Assembly (NCBI GenBank): GCA_963921425.1 | Contig: OY992832.1 | Location: 186,001-250,000, forward strand | Source of the DNA: Dryas octopetala | Taxonomy: Eukaryota > Streptophyta > Magnoliopsida > Rosales > Rosaceae | Reading direction: 5' to 3' | Length of the DNA: 64,000 nucleotides | Part shown: one piece after another, positions 52,454 to 64,000 of the stretch | Layout: every line of letters begins with the position of its first letter | Position numbering within the stretch: position 1 is the first letter of the stretch | Program-made: the position numbers and the translations under genes | Notes under the pieces: generated by a model | The model's input: the letters and a program-made list of their open reading frames with translations, nothing else | What the model was told of the DNA's origin: nothing | Databases searched by the model: none

Positions 52454-54263
52454 TCAGCTCATGATCACATTTTAGGTTGATTCATAGTATATATAGTATT
52501 CATGGTTGCTCATTTCTCTCTCTGACCCATTTCTCCTTCTCTCTCTAGAATCACTTGTATTCAGTTTTTCAGGAGAGGACTATGAGAGAGGAAGGAGAGG
52601 GAGGAAAAATGGGTTGGATTTGTTCTTTTTCTTGGGCATTTCAGGTTTTAATTTTGATTATTTATTGTTGATGCTGGGATTTGTTTGGGTGTGATTGATG
52701 TGTTTGTTGGTGGTTTTGTATATTTATGTTAATCATGTCTAATTAATTTTTTTAGTGGGAATGTGGATTCTAGGCTAATAAGGGGATCAGGTATGAATGT
52801 TATGTACTACTACTAGTGGTTGATGGATCTCCTCAGCTTCTGTATCATCATGAGATTCATGTCTTCTCTCACTGAGTCATTGTATCTGTGATCCATTTGT
52901 AGTAATAAATTCCATTATTGTATTTTACATTTGTTTAAATATTTCTGAGTAATGTTACACCATTAGATTTGCATTATGACATTTTTGTTACTAACAATTC
53001 AAAAAAAAAAAAAAAAGATCAAAGATAAAATAAAAAGAGTGGACCTTGTGAGTTGGTTGGCAATTGTGGTGATGAGGGTTGTGATGAGCTGTAGCTTGGC
53101 AGATTCTAATGGAGTTCTGTGATTGTGTAATGAATAATGATGAAGGGCATTGGTTGTGTTGTGGGGCCTCTGCAAAAGGCCATTGGTGGCAATGTGGCAT
53201 GGCCAGACAGAGGCTTTCAACCAAGAAAACCAAATAGTTTGTGGTAGCCTTGCTCTTCCGGTCTAGGATTTTTCAAAACAAGCATGGGTGTATTAGTTTG
53301 GTACTTTGGTGTGGTCCCAAACGAATTTCTCTTCATGGTGGGTGATACTGATATCCATTCAATGCTAATGTGTCCATTATATATAACTTATTTTCCATAA
53401 TATGCATGTGAGAGAGTCGCTATTATGTGATAGAATTCACATGTATATAGCAGAGAAGTTATATGCAATTGGGTCATGCGAAATTTCTTGGTGCCTTTAA
53501 AGTGATATCATAGTAATACAAAATACTTCTTTGTAATATCAGATCTTTTAGAAAAAGAATATTAATTATACATAATGTAAATGTTTTTTCAATATGAACT
53601 GTAAGAACAGCCTAACAGGGGAGCTTCACATGATTAATTAATATTATTAAATTATTTTGATAAGTAGAAAAGAAGAATCAGACACCAATTGATACAAATT
53701 TCAGAGGGACCAGAAGGAACAAATAAATATACCAAAACCAGCAATGATGTGAACCTGTGAAAAAACATCACATGCTTATTGAGTTCTAAGAAAGAGTTGT
53801 AGGGCCATAGATATGGGAAAATTATTGATTTTAAAAAGACAATCAGAAAGAAGTATGTTAGTGTTAGATCCCAATAGTTTAATTTTAGCAGTGCTCACTT
53901 ATTTCCCTAAGGAACAACCACACGTGTGAGACAAAAAGCTGATTCATCTTCTACTTTGTATTTGTAAAGTGTGAGTACGTCTCGGTGATATAAGCAAAAC
54001 ATAAGGCATGAATTGGACTATGACGCATTGGTGGATTGGTGGATTGGTTGGGGTGGATTAGGCTCTGTCTATTCTCCAAAGTCCAAACACAATAAAAGTA
54101 AGCCATAAATTTATATGAAATTCGTATTTGGGCCGTTGTAGTTTGGACTCGAATTGTTTTTTAGCGGGCTCTGGCGGCCCAGTCTTAAGTCTTAAGTCTG
54201 TATGTGTTACAGTTTTGAGGTTTGGACAAAACTCAAAACTCAAAACAGAAAAGAAAAAGAAAA
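52454..54263. other. Intergenic between AG-peptide and EF-P genes
   Basis: The first ~500 bp are likely 3' UTR (AATAAATTCC near 52904 as possible signal). An A run at 52998-53014 follows. A minus-strand frame near 52991-53233 has no recognisable family. The last part should hold the EF-P promoter. Confidence 0.4.
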
Positions 54264-57200
54264 ATGCAAGCAGTGGCTGCTAAACTGAGGAGGAGGAGCA
54301 GCAACCTCACTCGCCCTCTCTTCCTCCTCCTCGCTCCAAGAACCTTAACCACCCTCACTCCTTCTTCTTCATCCAACTGCTTCCTATCCTCACCGCCCTC
54401 TCATACCCACACCACCAACACGTGTCTCACCGCAAGAACTTTGCTTAGCTCTCCCTGGTCCGCCATTCAACACCGCGGTGCCAAAGTCCACGGCTCCGAT
54501 GTAAGTTCTTATTCGACGACGACGTTTTCAATTCAAATTGTAACTGTAATTCTTCTTCCATGATCATGGTCATTCATCATTTTGCGTGCAGGTTCGAGTT
54601 GGAAATGTCATTCAAAAGAAAGGTACGTTGCCACTTGGCTTTACACTCAGTTACATAAAATATCATTGGGATTTAGTTTCAATATTCATTTAAATTTCCA
54701 TATTTACTAACCAACTTTATAAATAACCAAATAAATCACATTTCGGTTGGGATTATGCTGGACAATACCTGCTTCAGATCGTATTTACCAGGTGAATGTG
54801 AATTGATTTATTATATTGTTTAGTATTTGAAATAATGTTATTAATTATCTGGATTTGGTTTAAGTGTTGCATGATTTGTGATTATTCAGGTGATAAAGGT
54901 AGATCATTCACATGAAGGAAGAGGAAAAGCCAATATTAAGGTGTGTTTCTGACCTGACCTCATCTTTAGAATGTTATTCATAGGCTATGATTTGTAGTTT
55001 GCATGTATTGTTCTTCTTTTTTTTTTTTTCAAAAGCAAACTGAAATGTTAAGCTGTGTTTTCATTGTAGGTGGAGCTTCGTGATGTTGACTCTGGGAACA
55101 AGACATCCCAACGATTGGGGACAGATGAGACAGTTGAAAGTATGAAATTTTAAATTTGTACTTTCCCATTTCCAGTTCCTTAATAGTCTACGATGCTTGT
55201 TTCCTTTTTGATTGCTTTAAATGGTTGACGTTAGCATTCTTTGGTAGTCGAATGATCTTAGTTTCTCGGACATCTGTTTCTCCTTATTCTGTTTTGATAA
55301 TTTACCATCTTTGTTTTGGGGGGTTTTTGTTGACAAAGAGAATGGCTGGTGTTCACGAGATACTTATGTATTTATTTGAGTGTTAGGTAGTTTTCAACTC
55401 AATAATGTCTGCTGCACTTTCAGCAGGGATACTTACCTCTTGAAACTAACGGGCTCAACTTGTCCCTTCTAGTGGATGCCCATGTTCTTTTAACTATTAT
55501 TTTACTTGTATCCTTTCATTGAGACCCATTTCTCAATAATGTCTGATATCCTTTACTAAATTTAAAATAATATTGACGAATAGGCTGGGCTGTCACAGTT
55601 ATTTCAAGTGGCTGAGGTCGGTTGATGTCAATCATGTCCCACTGTTTGAGTTATGATTATTGTTTGTGCTAAAATGATAAAATCCAATGTGTATTGCTGC
55701 AGGAGTATTTGTTGAGTCAAAAAGTTACATTTACATGTGCACAGATCGTGATGGCAAAGTATTACTGATGGAGTGAGTTTTATTTGTTGTTTTTTTAAAT
55801 TTGTTTTTTATTTTTTCCCCTATCATCCCCTCCCTTTCACTTCCTTCCGTTGCTTTCTCTTTAAAAATTGCTCTCTCTTGGTAATTCTTATCAGCCCTGA
55901 TACGCTTGATCAGCTCGAAGTGCCTGAGGACTTATTTGGAAAGAATGCTAAATACCTACAAGGTCAATGCTTATTACCTCCAATACTTCCACAATGCATT
56001 TTTGTGCCTTGGTAGATTGTGTTCTCTTTGGCTTGCAGTCATTTTGAACTGATAATTATTTAGTAAACTACCAATGAGTAAATGATAACAGGGCTATTAA
56101 AACCTGTATTTGATGCCTAGATTGACTTATCACTTCTAGAGGCATACTTGTAATTGATGTTTACTTATGTATTCTTTCTCATTAATATTATGTTTTCATG
56201 TATTCTCTCAGTTCTTCGTTTCTATGGTTTTCCTCTGATGCCTCCTCCTAGATACAATTAGCTGACCTGTCCTGGTCATTTTCAGTGCTCTAATAACAAT
56301 ACTTAAGAATGCATTGTTTCCTATTTTGTTTTCTTTTGGGTATGTGATGTGAAGAACAATGATTTCACATTTGTAATTTAATTTTAGTTTCATCATCATT
56401 AATAGTTCTCATGGTTTCCATGTATTATTATACCACACTAAAATATGATATTCATGGTGAACAGATGAAATGAAAGTTAAAGTGGAGCTGTTTAATGGAA
56501 CCCCATTATCTGCATCAGTTCCAAAACACGTGACATGCACCGTCAAGGAAGCACAACCTCCTATTAAGGGGATTGCAGCAACACCTAAGTATGCTTTCAT
56601 TGTTTAGAGCTATTGCGTTTGCACACTTCGTCTCCGTATTGTTACTTTGTCTGTCAATTGTGCTTGCTCCTTTGACATGAATAAGCTGCTTGACCATTTC
56701 TGTGAGTGTTGAATTCTGGTCATTAATCTGACAAAGAGGAAACTCTTGTCATTATAAATTGGGCATCAATATTTTTATATATAATGTTCATACATGTATG
56801 CGGTGAAAGGTAATGCTATTAAGCCTTAAAACATTATGGACTTGCTCCCATCATGAGATGCTAGTGGGCCTTATGCATTAAACCCTGTTAAGTGTGCTGG
56901 TTTGAGGGCTTTGCTAAAGTAGATCATGATTGGGTTGTTGATTATCTAGTGTAGATTGATTTTTTTTTTCTTATGTGTCCCCCCTACAAAGAAAAATGTT
57001 GTGGCCAAATGCTGAAGTGGATTCTTATTCACATGTTGACATTAGTTTACATCTGTAATATTATGTTGATATACTCTGATTATTTGTGTGCTTTTGCTAT
57101 ACCCCTGAAATTTTTCTTGAATGCAGGGATAAAATAGCTGTGATGCAAAATGGCTTCACAATGAAAGTAAGATAATTTCTATTGAATATTTTTCATATGC

Positions 57201-58320
57201 TAAATTGCTGATGTTGGTATCTAATATTAAGAAACATATGATATTTGCAAAACATGTAGCAAACAATAATTATAGAATAGTATGCATCCCAAAGTACAAT
57301 TGTTGAAATTTGGATGAGAAACATTTTCTTATTCCATGATGTCTGCGCATTCGAATTGTTAGAAATTCATTCCATTCAGAGAATTTTATAAAAAGTACAA
57401 GTATGGAACAGTATTTTCTTGCTGATGAGCCTTATATCAAGTGTGCATACAACAGACATATTGCAGTTTGTTTCATTTTAGCTGTAGCCATGTGACTTCT
57501 GATTTTCACACCAAGCATTATTTTAAGTTGTGACTTCTGGCTAGTCTCAAATGAGAAGAAACATAGCTTTTATTATTTGGATAGAAAATATTATCCAATG
57601 AATAAGCTGATCATACACTGCAGACCTGGGAGAACAGTGGAACTAACAACAGTTTTGAGTTGTTATAAAGAGCTGTGTATTACAGTGTATGACAGTGTAT
57701 GACAAGATAAAGAGCTGTACAATATTCATGCATGCATGCCAGCTTACCATTATGTTTCTATTTGAGTTGCAAGCATGTTGCTTGTGAAGGGATAACCTTG
57801 CTGCTAGCTCACAAGATTCCCAGAGTCTTGCAAAGTTCATCTTGGCCTTAGACCCCCCATCTTCTTCCTTCCTGCTCTCCCTGTTCTACCATCCTAAAAG
57901 CTGGAAGATACATATGTAGCATGCAGATTATATGGGGAATTGAGGATATGTTATAGGTGTCATGAATCCTCAAGTGCATTAGTGTCTAATCTTTTTCGTT
58001 TGTTCTTTTCATATGCTCCTAGGTACCACCTCATATTCTACCTGGTGAAGCTGTGGTCATTGATACTGAGGATGACTCTTATGTTAGAAGGTAACTTTTA
58101 CTGATCTCTATGGGCGTGTTTCATCTCTTAAGATTGTCTTCTTTGGTTCCAAATTGATTATTTTGTTCATTTCTTAGTGAGAGGGTCAGCTGGACTCTAG
58201 GGAAAAATATATGTTTTGGTAAACATATGATTTTGTTTTTAGATTTTATAGTAAACGAGTCCCTATTATTTCTTTTTTTTTCCCCTTTTGCTATCAGGGC
58301 CAAGGCATAATGCGTAATAT
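54264..58320 (+). CDS. Elongation factor P, organellar (probably mitochondrial)
   Basis: Eleven exons join in frame to 261 residues: 54264-54500, 54592-54622, 54778-54791, 54890-54940, 55070-55139, 55703-55772, 55895-55962, 56465-56588, 57127-57166, 58023-58090, 58308-58320. EF-P binds stalled ribosomes and promotes peptide-bond formation at proline runs. Exon 1 (79 residues, MQAVAAKLRRRSSNLTRP) is an Arg/Ser/Thr-rich targeting leader. The three EF-P domains follow: VRVGNVIQKKDRIYQ and HSHEGRGKANIKVELRD (KOW-like), then an OB domain, and the C-terminal OB domain ending DTEDDSYVRRAKA. The loop-tip residue aligned with E. coli Lys34 is Arg105. Exon 3 is only 14 nt and the last coding piece 13 nt. 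No breaks seen. The targeting leader and eukaryotic gene structure exclude a bacterial contaminant. Confidence 0.93.
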
Positions 58321-59676
58321 CATTGCTTAAATATGATAGATTGATGGAATATCATTTGTGCACTGTTGAAGATGGACTTCCTCAACTCCGTAATGAAAAC
58401 ACCTATCATTTGAGGTAGCTGATTCAAAACGATAAGTATTCTCATACAAAGTAGAGTTTGGCAAAGGAAAAGATACAAGTCTTTCGGGAGGATGAAAATT
58501 TTGCACTTAAACTTGATGAACAATTGTCTTTTTCTGTTGGGTACAACTGTACACTTCAATTTTCTAGAAAAAATAAAAGTTCCACCTTATTATTTATTTG
58601 AAAAATGCTGTTTAATTATGGTTTTTTTTTTTTTTTTTTTTTTTTTTGTGAGAGTTCAATTATGGTTGTATGAGAAGGGGAAGATTGTTATGCTGATGCA
58701 AATTGTAATTGATGCTCTCTTTTGTTAAATTTTAGGATGTTTATATGAATTTCTCAAGCTTATGATGGTTTTTGTTTTTTTTACTAAATTTTCCTCTAAA
58801 ACTTCATGCATTTTGTTGGTTTTGGAATTAGTTTCGATGTTAAATCTATTAAGTAGCCTGTTGGTCCAAGACAATGTATTGATAACATGCATCATCAGTA
58901 TCAGTTGACCAACTAGTTCATTAACCAGATATGCATTAAGCTGGGTTTGACCACTTCTTAAAGTTATAATTTTAGGGAAAATGATCATAAAGATAAAGAA
59001 AAATAAGATAACCCATTTGACATGAAATAAGGATATCGTGAAAAATTCTCATGGCAGCATATATAGCAAAATAACCCGACTACAGGAAGAATATCGTCCA
59101 TTTACATTTTCCGTCCCCTACCTTTACACGAAGATAATAGTTTTGAACTCCCCAAGAGTGACGTTTCTTCTGATTATCTATACTATTAAAGGAAAAAGAA
59201 AGTCTTTTTATGGCAACCAAACCAGAAATTAGGTGGATTCCTGCTACCCCTTTTGAATTTCAGTGTAAAGCCTTGCTGGTTTGACCATGTCTTCGTCTTG
59301 AATCTTGACGGACTTAATTGACAGAAACCCACTATTAGGGATATCGTTGCAATTTGAAGACAGCTGCCAAATTTTAAACCAACAACCCCCCAGCCCCTCC
59401 CATATCGTATATCCTACTGGAAAGAGATTCCAAATTTCAAGTATACATAGATGGTTATGTGATGTGCAGTCTAGACTGTATTTACGACTACCTCTTTAGG
59501 AACATCATATGATCTCAGTTTTTTTTTCAAGGAAAAGAAAAAGCCTAGAATCCATGAAGCAGTCCTAAATTTAATCCAAATGTATATATAAATGTGTTCA
59601 AGAAAGTGGCAACGCACTGATACAACTTGGCAACACCAACTTCAGATCTCAATGCAAACTTCTAGCATTCAGATTG
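58321..59676. other. 3' flanks of EF-P and carrier genes
   Basis: Convergent region between EF-P (plus) and the carrier gene (minus). A T26 run with GTGAGAG at about 58622-58652 sits between AATTATGG repeats. Nothing coding was recognised. Confidence 0.4.
58611..58665 (-). repeat. Poly-T stub with short flanking repeats
   Basis: TTTAATTATGG (58611-58621) and TTCAATTATGG (58655-58665) flank a T26 run and GTGAGAG. On the minus strand this is CTCTCAC with a poly-A tail, possibly a nearly end-only retroposon copy. A tract beginning at about 13306 has the same CTCTCACC-poly(A) ending. Confidence 0.4.
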
Positions 59677-59744
59677 CTACAATCCAATTGATAGTTCGAG
59701 TTTCCGGATAGTTTCAAAGACAAACCATGTGCACTGCAAAACCA

Positions 59745-59823
<79 letters not shown>

Positions 59824-62223
59824 CATGATAGGAGGTGTTATATGGACAAAATATCTAGAAAATCCTGTAAAGAAAACAAGGGGTCCTCTTGATTTTAGAA
59901 TTTTAAGGGCACAATCCAGGGAGCTAGCATATCCACTGTCCATGTGTGCTAGAACATGTTGTACAGGTAAACTGCATGCTGCAGCAAAGAATCCTGAAAT
60001 AGCACTTGCACCTGAATAAAAGAATACAATTAAATTACATAACATATAAATACAAGAGCAAAATGAAACAGGTTAAACTGAGACAAAATTGGTACTCTGT
60101 TGGAGAGCATTATATTTTATAAATATCTAGAATGCACAAAAGTTTGAAGTTAATAGATGTATTAATTACAGTAGAGATCTTAGAAACCTACAACTACAAA
60201 TATGCATATCAACAAATTGCATCTGATGCCCAATTCCAGTCAATGAAGAAGAATGAAAATCTAGAAGGGAAGTTACCCACATCTTCCATTTGTTAACATC
60301 AAGTGTGCACTGATCAGTTGGAAGGTTAGAGCTGAGAGTAATTGTTACATTCTAGATAACCAGCATGCCATTTCAACCGCAAGACTTACTTTCATTCATT
60401 AGGCCAGCGTGAAACTCAGAAAGAGAGATGTGCCTAAACTAAAGCGGCAAGCAAGCAAACTAGGCACGCTAAGAGAAAAGGGGAGACTTGGCTCATGAAG
60501 CAGAAAATGCTTATGTTCTATAACATAATAGGTCTAGAAAGGTCACAGACAAATTGGATTATATCCAGGAAATACCCTTTTTGTATGTGTTATTACTTCA
60601 AAATAGGTAACTACGACAAAAGCGAAAACCTTCTTTTAAAAAAAATAAATAAATGTACCTGAACCAATGTGGGGTATCAGCAAACAAAAGAAAAGGCATT
60701 AAAACAATTGAAGAGCGATAAAAGAACTACGCTAGTTGCGTTGTATCAATTTGAATACCAAGGGAACAATAGCAATTAAAAGTTTCAAAACAGTATTAAT
60801 GAAGCAAATAATGCCTGGAAATTCAAGTAATCAGGAAAACATTTTACCCAATTGTGCTCTTGTTTCGCTAAAACCACAGGATTCTCTGAGATAATGGAGA
60901 CTTGGATTATAGGATGCAAGCATACCCACGTCTAATCCCATTCTCCTCTTCACGTAAGGACCTGCGCTTGACCATAGTGCTGGAAACTTTTTATTGGCAG
61001 TTATACGGTAGAAAGCATGAAATATGTTTCTGTATTTCCAATGCTGTGTGGCTGGCGGAATATTATTAACCTGCGTATGAAGATATGCAAGATAGAATGG
61101 GAAACTGATACATGCTCCAGCTGCTCCAGCAGTCAACCCACAAGCAGCTTCCTGATAAAGAATTGGTGGCATTCCATCATTGGTAGCAATTACTTTGTTT
61201 CTTAGAATCCTAGTAAAACAAAGGCCAGAAAATCAAAATTCAAAAGGAGTCATTGATCCATCAGACTATAGTACGGACCCATGCTTATGCTACCATCATG
61301 CATATACCTCTTCCTACTTGAAATCAATGATTCAAGAGCTTGATGACATAACCAACTATGTTTGTATTCATAATTCTTCCAGTGAATAGCATTCTAAAGT
61401 ATCATAAGAAGAGCCTTGACAGAAACTACAAAGTCAGTAAGAAATTACTTTGAAAAGAAAAGGAAAAAATCAATACAGATGATCCTTCTTATGTTTTGGT
61501 ACTTGGGATTTAGAATACTTACTCGAATAATCCAAGTTGCTGAGTTGTAGTTAAAGCGTGAATGAAAATAGCACCAGGAAATGTCTGCGAACAACAACAA
61601 AATTTAATGCAAGGAACTGTTCATAATCTCTACAAACTTATTTGAAGCTCAAATTATTAAGCACTCAGATGGAGGTCTCAGGTCTAGTATAATACAACTT
61701 TTTAATTTCCATAGATTAGTAAACAAAATGAGGCCCAAGTTTAATCATTCAAAGTAAACCTGCAGAATTGAAAGCCTGATGAAAAATCAACATCCCTGAA
61801 AAAGTTATTTAATTTTTCAGTAAGGCCAAAACCTAATGATTCTATGAATAGAAATTTAGGCAAATAAAGAAAGGGGGAGAAGAAAAGCAAAAGCTCAGAA
61901 CTTTCTGAGGAGCCAAACAGAAAAGGGAAAAAGGGAGGAAAAGTTGGAACCTTAATAAGGATGTGATGGCGCAGGTAATTGGGATGGTTTCGAAAGGGGG
62001 CGGCCATTGGGGAGTAGTAGAGGGCAGCCAAGGGGACATATAAGGTGAAGCCTGTAAGAAACCCAGTGGCTCCGCCATTGACAAAGGGCTTGAGGGAGGG
62101 CCAAAGCTGCCTCCACCATAAGTTCTTCGGGTTCGGGCGCTGCTCTTCTATGATCAAGCCTAGCTCTTTATTCACAACCACATCATTTAGAATTCCAATC
62201 CATACTCTCAGCTTTTCTTCCAT
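59677..62223 (-). CDS. Mitochondrial dicarboxylate/2-oxoglutarate carrier-like protein, signature motifs lost
   Basis: Five exons in transcript order: 61951-62223, 61523-61584, 60848-61209, 59824-60011, 59677-59733, joining in frame to 313 residues, close to plant DTC carriers (about 298). DTC proteins exchange malate, 2-oxoglutarate and related acids across the inner mitochondrial membrane. Clear DTC-like parts are LKPFVNGGATGFLTG, LYQEAACGLTAGAAGA, GMLASYNPSLHYLRESCGF, GASAISGFFAAACSLP and a C-terminal FETIRKLELSIGL. The three PX[DE]XX[KR] signatures are absent: the positions read VPLAALYY, FPFYLAYLH and LPVQHVLAH. These charged residues form the matrix gate, so normal transport is doubtful. 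The frame is nonetheless intact over five exons. The last intron is mostly a CT repeat. It is tandem with the next gene, same strand. Confidence 0.85.
59734..59823 (-). repeat. 90-bp intron composed mainly of (CT)n
   Basis: In transcript sense the last intron reads GTA, about 35 CT units (59750-59820), then CACACATGGTTTTGCAG. About 79% of the intron is microsatellite. Splicing here restores PPIM-CTWFVFETIRK, which fits the family. Confidence 0.85.
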
Positions 62224-62870
62224 GATTTTGATTTTTGGAGCCTCACAATTCCTCTAATTGCCGTTTACCATTGGACTCCAGGGTGAAGGGCCTCATTTTT
62301 TATCTTTACTTTTCTCATTTTTTTTAACTTATAAAGAATTCTGATAACAAAAAAACTAATAAAGAAAAGAAGGACCTTTTTTTTCATAATTTTCTGGTAA
62401 TATTTCTGACTTTATTTTTATTATTAATCAACTATCTCTCATATATGGAGTGGGATTTCCATAGTATTACAGAGAGTAGTTTATATCAATTAACAAATTA
62501 AATATATACGTATCAAGAGCTCCAGCCTCCAGGACCTCTATTCACTCACCATCCAGCATACATGACAGTAATGCTGGCATTTATTTTAGGTCCAACTCCA
62601 AGATATAAAAATGATCATATCTAATAAAGATAGAAGCCATGTCAAACTACCATTTGAACATCTCTGCTTGCACTTAATACAATCAAATCCATTCAACACC
62701 AAACATGGTGGGTTAAAAAAAGGACGGAAACATTAAATCCAAAGGAAAGGTAGCTTGACTTAAGTGGGATACATGAAACAGTCCTAAATATAAATATTGC
62801 GTTCAAGAAAGTGGCAAATTAAACCAACTTCACTTCTCATTGCAGACACACTGTTAGGAACTTAGGATTG
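62224..62870. other. Spacer between the tandem carrier genes
   Basis: About 650 bp with the 3' flank of the right-hand carrier gene and the promoter of the left-hand one. AAGAAAGTGGCAA occurs in the 3' flank of both genes (near 59602 and 62804), as expected after tandem duplication. No separate gene. Confidence 0.55.
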
Positions 62871-62996
62871 CTACAATTCATTTGGCAGTTCGAGTTTCTT
62901 GATATTTTCAAATACTCCCCATGTAATCTGCAAAACCACACACCAAGATAACATAATCAGCCAAGTATAAGTGAACAGATAAGTAAATGTGTATGA

Positions 62997-63056
<60 letters not shown>

Positions 63057-63997
63057 CCAGACACGAGCGGCTTCATATAATAAAGCACCAGAAAATCGTG
63101 TAAAGAAAGCAAGAGGTCCTCTTAATTTTAGATTTTTAAGCGCAGATTCCAGAGAGCTAGCATGTTCTAGCGGTACACTGCATGCTACAGCAAAGGATGT
63201 TGAAATAAGAGCTGCACCTGAATAAAAAGAGCACAATTAAATCAGATTGAATACTATGTTGGAGAGCAGAGAGCATTCTCTTTTATATCAAAAGTGCACA
63301 AAAGTTTGAAGTTAAAGCGATCTTAGCAACCTACAATGCATATCTCAATCAAGTGCTTGTCATGCCCAATTTCAGAGTCAACAAAGAATGACAATGTTAA
63401 AGGTAGAAAAGGCTATATCCTTGTTTACATCCACGTACTGTGCACTGATCAATTGGAATGTTACAGCAGTGAGTGATTGTTACATGACTTCAAAAGAGGT
63501 ACTCTAACAATCAGAGCTATGGTGGAGAGAACTGCATATGTTGGATAGCATCAAACTAAGTAGCAAGGGGAACAATAACAATTAAGTTTTGAGATGGATC
63601 AGTTTTAACATTTAACTAGGTAAGTTAATAATGCCTAGACATTCCAGTAATCAGGAAAGACTTTTTACCTTCTATTGCACTCGATTCGCTAAAACCACAG
63701 GAGTCCCTGAGAAAATGGAGACTTGGATTATAGGATGCAAGCATACCCATGTTGAACCCCGTTCTTGTCTTCAAATAAGGATGTCTCAATAGTTCTTGGA
63801 CCTTTAATGGATTACATTTGATTCTCCAACTCTCTGCAATTGGTCCAATAGCACCAACTGTATAACTATAAATCGGTCGAAACAACGCAAGCTTCATCCC
63901 TGCTCCAACTGCTCCAGCAGTCAACCCACAAGCAACTTCCTGATAAAGAGTTGGTGGCATACCATCATTGGTAGCAATTACTTTTCTTCTTAGAATC
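62871..63997 (-). CDS. Second DTC-like mitochondrial carrier paralogue (5' part outside window)
   Basis: Three exons are visible in transcript order: 63669-63997, 63057-63217, 62871-62927. They continue the exon plan of the neighbour 59677-62223 with identical intron positions and preserved phase; exons 1-2 lie right of the window. Shared parts are RKVIATNDGMPPTLYQEVAC, GMLASYNPSLHFLRDSCGF, GAALISTSFAVACSVP and FENIKKLELPNEL. The copy is shorter: exon 3 lacks about 11 residues and exon 4 about 9, including material around the third signature (VPLEHASSLES). The second signature region is also altered (FRPIYSYTVGAIG). It is more eroded than its neighbour but still open in the visible part. It could be a drifting paralogue or an early pseudogene. 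Confidence 0.8.
62928..63056 (-). repeat. 129-bp intron with (CT)n/(CA)n microsatellite
   Basis: Same intron position as in the neighbouring paralogue. In transcript sense it reads GTACTCTCT, a CT run (63009-63053), a short CA run, then ordinary sequence to TTTTGCAG. The repeat therefore predates the tandem duplication and has changed length since. Confidence 0.85.
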
Positions 63998-64000
63998 CTA

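Noticed and set aside
52991-53233. 80-codon minus-strand frame, His/Asn-rich
   Set aside because: It ends in the translation of an A run, a second frame overlaps it, and no family is recognised.
59677-60045. 122-codon frame reading straight through the CT repeat as a coding Leu-Ser run
   Set aside because: Splicing out 59734-59823 gives a C-terminus that matches the carrier family, so the repeat is intronic.

Overview
This window is nuclear DNA from a flowering plant. Its genes carry many GT-AG introns in AT-rich DNA, and it contains DEK1, an arabinogalactan peptide, a neprosin-domain gene and an organellar EF-P, along with short DNA transposons and a tRNA-derived SINE. The protein wording and repeats suggest a woody eudicot, probably Rosaceae and perhaps Prunus-like. 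That assignment is inference from memory, not a database result.

Layout: (1) 95-3602, minus: 3'-incomplete organellar lysyl-tRNA synthetase. (2) 4130-4414, plus: unrecognised small protein. (3) 4.4-21.6 kb: gene-poor stretch with a 354-bp tandem duplication, a 329-bp TIR element, a SINE with target-site duplication, a 191-bp Mutator-like MITE, and a 3.6-kb element with ~220-bp inverted repeats around LTR-like sequence and a minisatellite. (4) 21629-24545, plus: neprosin-domain protein, 7 exons. (5) 27130-42922, plus: DEK1 phytocalpain, 30 exons that I could join in frame into 2160 residues with the catalytic Cys/His/Asn intact. (6) 44966-46310, minus: DUF1639 protein. (7) 47407-49737, plus: diverged EMG1/NEP1-like gene without the family's N-terminal strand. 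(8) 50308-51395: Mutator-like MITE with perfect 9-bp target duplication carrying a C-rich minisatellite. (9) 52271-52453, plus: AGP13/14-type arabinogalactan peptide. (10) 54264-58320, plus: organellar elongation factor P, 11 exons. (11) 59677-62223 and 62871-63997+, minus: tandem pair of diverged mitochondrial dicarboxylate-carrier paralogues; the second runs off the right edge.

The genes do not form a pathway, as expected in a plant nuclear genome. There is a loose theme of organelle translation and transport (LysRS, EF-P, carriers) and of cell surface or wall (DEK1, AGP, neprosin). The most interesting points are the carrier pair that has lost the signature charged residues and shares an intron made largely of a (CT)n microsatellite, the truncated EMG1 paralogue, the arginine-tipped EF-P with a 14-nt exon, a GC-AG intron in DEK1, and several young-looking non-autonomous elements with readable target-site duplications. 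I found no clearly new multi-gene system.
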